Shown here: positions 13,501-25,500 of the stretch, one piece after another
Numbering within the stretch: position 1 is the first letter of the stretch
Layout: each line of letters starts with the position of its first letter
From: Nematostella vectensis
Lineage: Eukaryota; Cnidaria; Anthozoa; Actiniaria; Edwardsiidae
Reading direction: 5' to 3'
DNA: 64,000 bases
Assembly: GCF_932526225.1 (NCBI RefSeq)
Contig: NC_064038.1
Location: 3,038,001 to 3,102,000, forward strand
The notes under the pieces: model-generated
What the model saw: only the letters and a program-made list of their open reading frames with translations
The model's database searches: none
What the model was told of the DNA's origin: nothing
Translations under genes and position numbers: made by a program

Positions 13501-16500
13501 AAGTCAGCGCCGAGCACCCGAAAGTGTGCTTAGCAGGAGCTCTGAGTACTTTAAGTCGCACAATGTTCCCTCCCTCGAGCCTGTGGCTAGGGCCATAGCT
13601 ATTATGTGTTACCCTCATTCTTACTCACTCACTCACTCACTCACTCACTCACTCACTCACTCACTCACTCACTCACTCACTCACTCACTCACTCACTCAC
13701 TCACTCACTCACTCACTCACTCACTCACTCACTCACTCACTCACTCACTCACTCACTCACTCACTCACTCACTCACTCACTCACTTACTTACGACTTGGA
13801 GCATCGTGCATCTACTCATCTGAACGGAAATCCTGCCTTTCCATTTTTATTGTGGGTCCTATCTGTGCATAGTCCCTGGAAGTCGATATTCATGTTGGCT
13901 TGGTTTTTTTAGGAAAGTGCAGGCGGGTCAAGTGTCCAACAGTGACCTCCAGTCTGGGTTAGACGAGGGCGAGGAATATGAGGACGACGAAGACGATGAC
14001 AGGTGAGGCGGACACCTAGAACCCAATACAAACTGAGCAGCCCGGATGTGCATATTGCTAACGCAAATCAGCGCAGGCAGAATGTTCGGGCGATGTTGTT
14101 TGTGGTGTTCATACCAACAGTGGTAATTTTTAAAGTCTTGCCACCTTTTACGCCAGCGAGGTTATACGATAAGGCTAGTAATGTATCTTGTAAGCATTTA
14201 CTCTGACTTTGGTAAAAATTACGTTTTATTTATAGCGAAGAAGATGATGAGGATGAGAATGCCCTTCATACTGACCAAGTCTCCAAGACTGTCGTAGTAA
14301 GTGCTTAACGAGACTTTCAAGGGATCAGATAGCAGGAAGGGAACCAAGACCTTCCTCCTCTCCCCCCTAGTTATCGCTGTGGTATTCTTGCCCTCTGTAT
14401 ATTTCCTTTTAAAGCGAAAGGCTGATAAGGTTTCGTTTCGATTTCACTAAATGGGCATATACATGTCCTTGTTTATAGGGACTGATTTTTTTTCCAGTCA
14501 CGCATCTCTATGTAAGTCACGCATCTCTATGTAAGTCACGCATCTCTATTTAAGTCACGCATCTCTATGTAAGTCACGCATCTCTGTGTAAGTCACGCAT
14601 CTCTATGTAACATGGTGGGAATGGCTGATTTCCGCAGCGAAAAGTGAAAAAATGTGTTAAGAACCACTTGGTCAAATATTTATTTCACGCGAGTATGAAG
14701 TCCATCCAAGATATGATTGCTTTGCAAGCGCTCTATGGACAAGGCCCCTGTGTAAAACTGCAAAAGCTTTCTAGGCTTCGAGTTGATATATCTTGCTTCC
14801 ATAGGTCCGTAATGTAGAGGCTTTGAGTGATTTTCCTGGAGAGCAGCAAGAAGACTTGCCCTTCAAAAAAGGAGAAGTGCTTATCGTGATAGATCCGAGG
14901 TGATTTTTTACTCTATTATCTAACGCACTCTTTTACGTTTGCATAGCACCAAAACCCGGCCCCGTCAGATCCCTAAAATAGAGAATTGAATCAAAAAAGG
15001 GTGAAGGTTTATGGTTAACGCACCTCTGAAGACTTTGTGGTTTCGCTGAATTTTTATTCCATAGCGAAACAACCATTGTTCACAAAGGCAATCTCGTCAA
15101 ATAGAAAATGAAATTAACATAGGGTGAAGGTTTATGGTAAACCCCCCTCTGAAGACTTTGTGTGTTTTTATTCCATAGCGAAACACCTTTTGTTGATTTA
15201 TTTTTCTATTTCAACAACGTCTGCTCAGATCGCCTAATATTTATTACAACTTAATGAACACTCCCCGCCCAAACCTAACAGATTTATGTGTGGCAGATAG
15301 GGCAAAGAGCCCACGTAAGATTTCGTTCTATTTTTTTGCCCTGTAAGGCCCGATTCATACGTCGCGCTATTGCCGTACCGGATCAAATTGTTTGTATTGG
15401 ACACATAAATAGTTCGACGTCTGAATCGATTTAGTTCGGCAGGGCTGAATTATATTCGGCACGGCGCTGAGCACGGCTGTGCCAGTCGAGCGTGCAAAAG
15501 CACGCCACCGATCAAAACGTTGAGCACTTGATGTGCCGAATCAAATATCATATTTATCTGAATTTTGAGAAACAAAAACTGTTCATCAAGTCAACCTTGT
15601 CTATTCCCAACTTATTTGTGATACTAATCTAGTGCGACGTCTGAATCAACGTTGAACCCAATGTATTTGTGTCGATATAAAAAGACAATCAGGATACGCG
15701 TCGCTATGAGTAGTGATTAACTTGAAGGTTTATTTCAATTTTGCTAGAAGTCGGTCAGGCAGAAGGAAAAAGGTTAGGATGAGAAGGATAAGAAGAAAAA
15801 GGTAAGAAGAGAGGCAGATCGAACATATGGTTTGGTGGAGGGTGGAGAATAAAAGCAGAACAATCTCTATATAGAAGTGGATAGAGTAGAAAATAGGAAA
15901 GCAAAACCAGGAAAGTTACATGTATTTACATTGAATACGGCTCATATATAGTACGACATTTGAACTTAGCCTAAAAAGGGTTTTTTTAACTGTGGAAACT
16001 AGTCGAAACCATTACAAATTTCAACATTTGTAGGGAGGATGGCTGGTGGATTGCGGAGAACTCGGTGGGCAAGAGAGGTGTCATCCCAAAAACTTTAGTG
16101 AAGGTAAGAATAGACTAGCAAGAGAGAACAAGACTTTAGTGGGGGTAAGAATAGACTAGCAAGAGAGAACAAGACTTAAGTGAAGGTAAGAATAGACTAG
16201 CAAGAGAGAACAATACTTTAGCGAAGGTAAGAAGAGAACAAGACTTTAGTGAAGGTAAGAATAGACTAGCAAGAGAGAACAAGACTTTAGTGGGGGTAAG
16301 AATAGACTAGCAAGAGAGAACAAGACTTTAGTGGAGGTAAGAATAGACTAGCAAGAGAGAACAAGACTTTAGTGGAGGTAAGAATAGACTAGCAAGAGAG
16401 AACAAGACTTAAGTGAAGGTAAGAATAGACTAGCAAGAGAGAACAAGACTTTAGTGAAGGTAAGAATAGACTAGCAAGAGAGAACAAGACTTTAGTGAAG

Positions 16501-19500
16501 GTAAGAATAGACTAGCAAGAGAGAACAAGACTTTAGCGAAGGTAAGAATAGACTAGCAAGAGAGAACAAGACTTTAGCGAAGGTAAGAATAGACTAGCAA
16601 GAGAGAACAAGACTTTAGTGAAGGTAAGAATAGACTAGCAAGAGAGAACAAGACTTTAGTGGGGGTAAGAATAGACTAGCAAGAGAGAACAAGACTTTAG
16701 TGAAGGTAAGAATAGACTAGCAAGAGAGAACAAGACTTTAGTGGAGGTAAGAATAGACTAGCAAGAAAGAACAAGACTTTAGTGGAGGTAAGAATAGACA
16801 GCAAGAGAAAACAAGAGTCAAGCAAGGGCGACTATGACTTTATTGAATGTGTTTTTTTTCTCTTAAGAGTTTTTGGTAAGAAGTCAAGATGGAACAAGAG
16901 TTATGTTAGATGTAAAAAAAAATTTTCGAGAAGGAATTCAAGAATGCGTTCCACATAAAGGAACTTCCAGCAAGTATATTGTTTTGATTTTTCCATAGAT
17001 TGTCGGAAACGAAGACAAAGAACGGCAAAAGAAGGAGCTTGCGCATGATCAAGGTAAAAGTGGCTATAAAAGGTCTGGTGCTATAGGGCAACGTGCCCGT
17101 GCATGATTATAATCTCGCATTTAGTGGGTTTATATTGACTACTCTACAAACATCGGTGAATATGCTTGTTTGGTCCAAGAAGAAAGAAACAAGTTTCCAG
17201 GAAGTAGCTGACACAATAACATTTCTTTCCAGAAAATGACCAAGTAGGTGACTTACCGCCAAGTCCTACACGCAGGTGAGGTCGTTTTTCCTAGAATAAT
17301 TACTGATAATAATGAGTAGTGAGCCACGCTTATTCTTGCAAAGTCTTCTTTCCTCCACACCTGAATTTCTTTTGATCCCTTGTCCTTGCATTCGTTTTCA
17401 GTGGGAAACAGCTTTGGAATTCGCTCAAAAAAGGCAGCAAACAAGAGGTAGGTTGTAACAAGAAGCTTGTCTGCTACCCGGCTTCCAACTCGATGTGGAA
17501 ACGTTGTTGGTCAATAAAGTAGACGCCGGCTCTCATTTGCAGTTTCTCGGAAATATATCCGAACGCGGTTAGGCCATATTTGTTCAAAAGAAAAACATTT
17601 TTTTCCGAAAAAAAGGGCAGGCTAGCAAGGAGCCTGAGATTTGGGAAGTGGGCTCAAAATAAGTCGATGCTAAGACTATTCTTTTCTTTAAACTTTTTAA
17701 AACATTTTCAAGGTTTCATCGGAAAACACTGTAAAATCTTCTTGCCGAACGTAGATATACCCAGTCAAATCTGAGATTTACCCAACTATACCTGCTAATT
17801 TGCAGAATTGCAAGGATTTAAAAATTCATTTAGAATCAACTTCTGGTTGATCCCATCCCATACAATAGTGTTTTTTTTTTCGCTTCACTCAATGGCTCGA
17901 GAAATGAAGCCTGCCGTAGGTTCAGAAGAGATCAGCGGAGGATAACGATTAAGACTCGCATGTCGCAAGCACTTTTTGCTTACCGTCTATTGGCTGGCCT
18001 GTGGGGTGTGTCTGTTTAACGCCGCTACGCAGGCCATCTATTGGCTGGAATTGACAACTTTTCACAGATCCGCACTGTCATTACCATAAGCACTTCACTA
18101 ATTGCCTATGAGTGGCTAATTTACCTAGCCCTTACATGTGTCTGTTGAGACTTTCACTCTGTCGCTAGCGGCATCTCAAAATGTCAGGCCACAGGCGACC
18201 CAAGTCAGTATCTTGGCAAGACGAGGTATTACCGTTAAATTCTTCTCGTATTATTATCGTTACATTCACTTTTATTGTTTCCGAGGCAGCTGATTTTTAG
18301 ACGTTCACTTGTTTGCACTTCTCCTTACAAATCAGATGTAATTTGACGAGTTGCCTTTCGTTGCCTAGTAGCGATTCTCTTGATTTTTCTCGTATTTTTA
18401 GAATTCCCCTCATCTTATTGGAACATGTAGTTTTGACGACTTTGTTATTTCTGGCTAACCGAATGTTTTTTTTTATTCTATCAGCAAATGTCATTCAACT
18501 TGTTATATATCATTAATGCTCTCGCTGAGATGAGAGAGGTTCTACAAAAATATGCAAAAAAGTATTGTATTGAATAAGTTTAGCATTATATCCAGTCCTC
18601 TCTACTTCCCGTAATTTCATCTCTCAGAAGTTCTTAAATTCAGAAGGGTTACCCGGTTGAGTTAAGATACTTTGTATTTGCTTAACTCGTTTTCTGTGAT
18701 TCTGTGATTGAGTCTATCATCCTGTTATGAACAGTTTGCAATGCTAAACAGCTTTTCTAATCGCGCTATATTGGGCATGGCAGCAACATGTTAATCATTT
18801 CTTTAATTTGAAAAGTAATTAAATGATAAGTGGTGAAAATAAAGTGCTATGAGAATTTATTTTAGATTTTTGCTTCAATTTTTATACAGATAGTGCTTTT
18901 TTTTCTAACTAACGATTTTTCGGTTTTACCTGTCGAGACTATGGTCTAAGAAAACAACTTGAATATCAGTCTCAGAATAACAAATGCTATTATTCCTCTT
19001 TACCCGAAATCTATTTGGTCTAGGTAAATGTTATAAAAGCCAATAACAACGGTCTTCCCATCTGCCACCCCCCCCCCCCCCCCGATTTATTGTCCGTAGC
19101 GATAAAAGTGTTATATCTCGTATATCCACTTTTTATTATCCGAGTTTTTGTTTCGAGTTTTCTGTTTTGACGCTTGTGTTTCGAGTTTTTGTATTTGGGA
19201 GCTTGTGTTTCGAGTTTTTGTATTTGGGAGCTTGTGTTTCGTATTTTGTGTTTCCAGTCTTGTGTTACGAGTTTTTGTATTTGTAGGCTCGTGTCTCGAA
19301 TTTTGTGTCGGGTTTTTCTATTTTGGGGCTTGTGTTTCCAGTTTAGTGTATCGAGTTTTTGTATTTGGAGTCTTGCGTTTCGAGGCTTGTGTTTCCTGTT
19401 TTGTGTTTATATTTTTTTATATTTTGAAGGCTTGTATTATGAGGCTTGTGTTGCGAATTTTGTGTTTCGGGTTTTTGTATTTGTGGGCTTGTGTTTCCAG

Positions 19501-22500
19501 TTTAGTGTTTCGAGTTTTTGAATTTGGAGTCTTGCGTTTCGAGACTTGTGTTTCCTGTTTTGCGTCTCGAATTTTTTTTATATATATTTGGAGGCTTGTA
19601 TTTGGGGGCTTGTATTTGGGGGCTTATGTTTGTGTTCCATCCGCAGACAAGTGTGACGGATGTGCTGAAGGTGATGGGCGCAATGCCTTCTGGGTTTAAA
19701 TCTACAACTCTTGGAAGATTGGCCAAGGAAGGTACTAATCGCTGCTTTATATACATTAACGAAAACCTTCAAAGAGTCACGATTCTCTTGTCAGTAAAAC
19801 TTTCTTAATTGTATCTCCAATTAACAAAAGTTTTACCGTAAATTCATGGTGACAATAAAATCGTACGTTGAAGCTATATTATTATTTTTCTTGTTTTTTC
19901 TACCTCTATGGTAGCGGACACCTGGATTAAACTGTTTTTTTTTCGTCACGAAAAAAAAGATTCTCAAAACTAGACATTGCTATAATGCATATTTTCTCAT
20001 ATTCGCCGTTGTCGCAGACACTTTTTAGATAATTTAAACCTCCTTAAGAAATGAATTATTCCATATCATCAGCACAAATGATGCTATAACGCCAAAGAAG
20101 ACATTGCTCACTAGATCATATCAGGATGAGAGTAGAAATATGGCATTTCTTAGTATCTCGACCTTCAGGGACGCAATATGTACGAAGAAATGGGATAAAA
20201 ATCACTCCATTTTAGGAAACCTCTATAAAGCCGATATCTCCGTAAAACACACACTGTAGAGTCCCGAGGGTGTCCGTTATATAGAGGTTCTACTGTATGT
20301 TTGTTATGTGGTGGTCCCGAGGCTGTCCGTTGTATGGAGGTTCCACTCCCCCTTCCTAAGTGGCCCATTTCACAGGGTCTGCTTTTCCTGGGATCAATCC
20401 TGATATAGAAGTATCTAAAAAAAATTTGGCTCTATTTATAGAGCGCTTCATGGTTAGCTCGTGGGTAGTACCCAAGCTCCGCGCATCTCATCTTGGATTC
20501 CGAGACCTGGTCTGGGACCCAGTCAACAAACAGGTACGTGAAGGACATGGTGGACCGTCTGGGCCTGACCATGATGCATTCTCTGTATCGTAGTATCCCG
20601 TACAATTAAACCTTTTATTAGACTCAAAAGTCTAATAAAAGACTCAAAAGACTTTAAAGTTAGACATATTGGTATAGAAGAGACCTTCAAGACCTCAAGT
20701 TGAGGTAAAATATTCTACAGAAACAAAATGTTAACTCGCACTTTGGAGAAAGGCAAAAAATCAATTCGCTTTATTTAGGGATTAACGAGATTATAATTTA
20801 GGGTGAACGAGATTACAACTTATATTAGCTGAATAAAGTATCGTCTATATATATGTGATGAGACACTTTCAAGTATAATTATCAAACAAAATGAGAATTA
20901 CATTCTCAAAAGTTGTAACAAGAAGAAAGTCATTTTCAAAGGTCAAAACGATATTTCAAGTTCGTGTATCCGGGTATTGAGTTTGAGTTATCCGAATGAA
21001 CATATTTAAAAAAATAAACAAAATATTAGGGCCAAATCGATATCAACGCCGAACCCGAGTTCGAGATAACGGGGTTCTTGGCGAACATAGCTCAGTGATT
21101 CATCACGTCCGCGCCCTCAGCAGACCGTGAAACTAAGAGTTTGGTTTAGTGGACGGATTACATTTTCATGTGATTGATTCCAATCGTTTTCTTCAACGGC
21201 CGTCCAAGTTTAAATGCTTGGTCTCTACTTCTGATTATACACCGGTAGTAGATAAGTTGCAATATTACTTTTGTTATTGTACTACCAGATCACCCCATGT
21301 CCTGTCAAAGTCAATCAAAGTAAACCTTCAGTATCGGTCACTACTGTATTTAAACACTGCAGGTATATAAGTTGCATTATATCTTTGATATCTACCAGAT
21401 CGCTCCATGGCCTGTCAAAGTCAACCGAGTCTTCACTGTTGTGGTAGCCCGCAAGATCCCTCTGCCGGGTACAGGTAAGGTCAACTCGGTAAGGCCAGAC
21501 ACCTACACTAACAATTTTAGTTAAGTTTTAGTTACAACTATATTTGTTGTCTACACTAGCACGTGTGGCAATTTCTCTAGCTTTTGAGCAACTATAGCTG
21601 CCACATAAAAAATGACGACTTTACTCCATTTACACTAGCAAATTATTCAGCCCAACCTCAAACGTGACAGCCGATTAGCCGATGGATTGAGTTTTCTTTA
21701 AAAGACTGGTTAACACTCAGAGTTCAGCCAATGGTTCGAGTTTTCTTTAAAGGACTGGCTTCCGATGGTTCGAGTTTTCCGTAAGAAAATAGGATCTACC
21801 GCATGCAAGGCTAACGCCTGACTGAGAGTTCCCTTGTGCACCCCTGACGTGCGCCCCTCGCTTAGCATAATTCACCATTCCTGTAGTAATACTTCTTCTC
21901 TGATCTTCTCTGACCAGGCGTGCAGGTGTTGTGTAGTAATACTTCTTCTCTGATCTTCTCTGACCAGGCGTGCAGGCGTTGTGTAGTAATACTTCTTCTC
22001 TGACCAGGCGTGCAGGTGTTGTGTAGTAATACTTCTTATCTGATCTTCTCTGACCAGGCGTGCAGGTGTTGTGTAGTAATACTGCTTCTCTGATCTTCTC
22101 TGACCAGGCGTACAGGTGTTGTGTAGTAATACTTCTTCTCTGATCTTCTCTGACCAGGCGTGCAGGTGTTGTGTAGTAATACTTCTTCTCTGATCTTCTC
22201 TGACCAGGCGTGCAGGTGTTGTGTTTTAATACTGCTTCTCTGATCTTCTCTGACCAGGCGTGCAGGTGTTGTGTAGTAATACTGCTTCTCTGATCTTCTC
22301 TGACCAGGCGTGCAGGTGTTGTGTAGTAATACTTCTTCTCTGATCTTCTCTGACCAGGCGTGCAGGCGTTGTGTAGTAATACTTCTTCTCTGATCTTCTC
22401 TGACCAGGCGTGCAGGTGTTGTGTAGTAATACTTCTTCTCTGACCAGGCGTGCAGGTGTTGTGTAGTAATACTGCTTTTCTGATCATCTCTGACCAGGCG

Positions 22501-25500
22501 TGCAGGCGTTGTGTAGTAATATTTCTTATCTGACCAGGCATGCAGGTGTTGTTTAGTAATACTTCTTCTCTGATCTTCTCTGACCAGGCGTGCAGGTGTT
22601 GTGTTTTAATACTGCTTCTCTTATTTTCTCTGACCAGGCATGCAGGTGTTGTGTTTTAATACTGCTTCTCTGATCTTCTCTGACCAGGCGTGCAGGTGTT
22701 GTGTAGTAATACTTCTTCTCTGATCTTCTCTGACCAGGCGTGCAGGTGTTGTGTAGTAATACTGCTTCTCTGATCTTCTCTGACCAGGCGTGCAGGTGTT
22801 GTGTAGTAATACTTCTTCTCTGATCTTCTCTGACCAGGCGTGCAGGTGTTGTGTAGTAATACTTCTTCTCTGATCTTCTCTGACCAGGCGTGCAGGCGTT
22901 GTGTAGTAATACTTCTTCTCTTACCAGGCGTGCAGGTGTTGTGTAGTAATACTTCTTCTCTGACCAGGCGTGCAGGTGTTGTGTAGTAATACTTCTTCTC
23001 TGATCTTCTCTGACCAGGCGTGCAGGTGTTGTGTAGTAATACTGCTTTTCTGATCATCTCTGACCAGGCGTGCAGGCGTTGTGTAGTAATATTTCTTATC
23101 TGACCAGGCGTGCAGGTGTTGTGTAGTAATACTTCTTCTCTGATCTTCTCTGACCAGGCATGCAGGTGTTGTTTAGTAATACTTCTTCTCTGATCTTCTC
23201 TGACCAGGCGTGCAGGTGTTGTGTTTTAATACTGCTTCTCTTATTTTCTCTGACCAGGCGTGCAGGCGTTGTGTAGTAATACTTCTTCTCTGACCAGGTG
23301 TGCAGGTGTTGTGTAGTAATACTTCTTCTCTGACCAGGCGTGCAGGTGTTGTGTAGTAATACTGCTTCTCTGATCTTCTCTGACCAGGCGTGCAGGTGTT
23401 GTGTAGTAATACTGCTTCTCTGATCTTCTGTGACCAGGCGTGCAGGTGTTGTGTAGTAATACTTCTTCTCTGATCTTCTCTGACCAGGCGTGCAGGTGTT
23501 GTGTTTTAATACTGCTTCTCTTATTTTCTCTGACCAGGCGTGCAGGCGTTGTGTAGTAATACTTCTTCTCTGACCAGGCGTGCAGGTGTTGTGTAGTAAT
23601 ACTTCTTCTCTGACCAGGCGTGCAGGTGTTGTGTAGTAATACTTCTTCTCTGACCAGGCGTGCAGGTGTTGTGTAGTAATACTTCTTCTCTGATCTTCTC
23701 TGACCAGGCGTGCAGGTGTTGTGTAGTAATACTGCTTTTCTGATCATCTCTGACCAGGCGTGCAGGTGTTGTGTAGTAATATTTCTTATCTGACCAGGCA
23801 TGCAGGTGTTGTTTAGTAATACTTCTTCTCTGATCTTCTCTGACCAGGCGTGCAGGTGTTGTGTTTTAATACTGCTTCTCTTATTTTCTCTGACCAGGCG
23901 TGCAGGTGTTGTGTTTTAATACTTCTTCTCTGATCTTCTCTGACCAGGCGTGCAGGTGTTGTGTAATAATACTTCTTCTCTGATCTTCTCTGACCAGGCG
24001 TGCAGGTGTTGTGTAGTAATACTGCTTCTCTGATCTTCTCTGACCAGGCGTGCAGGTGTTGTGTAGTAATACTTCTTCTCTAATCTTCTCTGACCGGGCG
24101 TGCAGGCGTTGTGTAGTAATACTTCTTCTCTGACCAGGCGTGCAGGTGTTGTGTAGTAATACTTCTTCTCTGACCAGGCGTGCAGGTGTTGTGTAGTAAT
24201 ACTTCTTCTCTGATCTTCTCTGACCAGGCGTGCAGGTGTTGTGTAGTAATACTTCTTCTCTGACCAGGCGTGCAGGTGTTGTGTAGTAATACTTCTTCTC
24301 TGATCATCTCTGACCAGGCGTGCAGGCGTTGTGTAGTAATATTTCTTATCTGACCAGGCATGCAGGTGTTGTGTAGTAATACTTCTTCTCTGATCTTCTC
24401 TGACCAGGCGTGCAGGTGTTGTGTTTTAATACTGCTTCTCTTATTTTCTCTGACCAGGCGTGCAGGCGTTGTGTAGTAATACTTCTTCTCTGACCAGGTG
24501 TGCAGGTGTTGTGTAGTAATACTTCTTCTCTGACCAGGCGTGCAGGTGTTGTGTAGTAATACTGCTTCTCTGATCTTCTCTGACCAGGCGTGCAGGTGTT
24601 GTGTAGTAATACTTCTTCTCTGACCAGGCGTGCAGGTGTTGTGTAGTAATACTTCTTCTCTGACCAGGCGTGCAGGTGTTGTGTAGTAATACTTCTTCTC
24701 TGACCAGGCGTGCAGGTGTTGTGTAGTAATACTTCTTCTCTGACCAGGCGTGCAGGTGTTGTGTAGTAATACTTCTTCTCTGACCAGGCGTGCAGGTGTT
24801 GTGTAGTAATACTTCTTCTCTGACCAGGCGTGCAGGTGTTGTGTAGTAATACTTCTTCTCTGATCTTCTCTGACCAGGCGTGCAGGTGTTGTGTAGTAAT
24901 ACTGCTTTTCTGATCATCTCTGACCAGGCGTGCAGGCGTTGTGTAGTAATATTTCTTATCTGACCAGGCATGCAGGTGTTGTTTAGTAATACTTCTTCTC
25001 TGATCTTCTCTGACCAGGCGTGCAGGTGTTGTGTTTTAATACTGCTTCTCTTATTTTCTCTGACCAGGCGTGCAGGTGTTGTGTTTTAATACTGCTTCTC
25101 TGATCTTCTCTGACCAGGCGTGCAGGTGTTGTGTAATAATACTGCTTCTCTGATTTTCTCTGACCAGGGGTGCAGGTGTTGTGTAGTAATACTTCTTATC
25201 TGATCTTCTCTGACCAGGCGTGCAGGTGTTGTTTAGTAATACTTCTTCTCTGATCTTCTCTGACCAGGCGTGCAGGTGTTGTGTAGTAATACTGCTTCTC
25301 TGATCTTCTCTGACCAGGCATGCAGGTGTTGTGTAGTAATACTGCTTCTCTGATCTTCTCTGACCAGGCGTGCAGGTGTTGTGTAGTAATACTTCTTCTC
25401 TGATCTTCTCTGACCGGGCGTGCAGGCGTTGTGTAGTAATACTTCTTCTCTGACCAGGCGTGCAGGTGTTGTGTAGTAATACTTCTTCTCTGACCGGGCG

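Noticed and set aside
13202-13912. Frames with THSLTHSL repeats
   Set aside because: Direct product of the ACTC microsatellite.
18169-18225. Possible extra NPHP1 exon (phase 0 to 0, RHLKMSGHRRPK...)
   Set aside because: Borders fit, but exon 12 joins directly to exon 13 with the expected protein alignment, the donor (GTATTA) is weak and the peptide matches nothing known. Could be a rare alternative exon.
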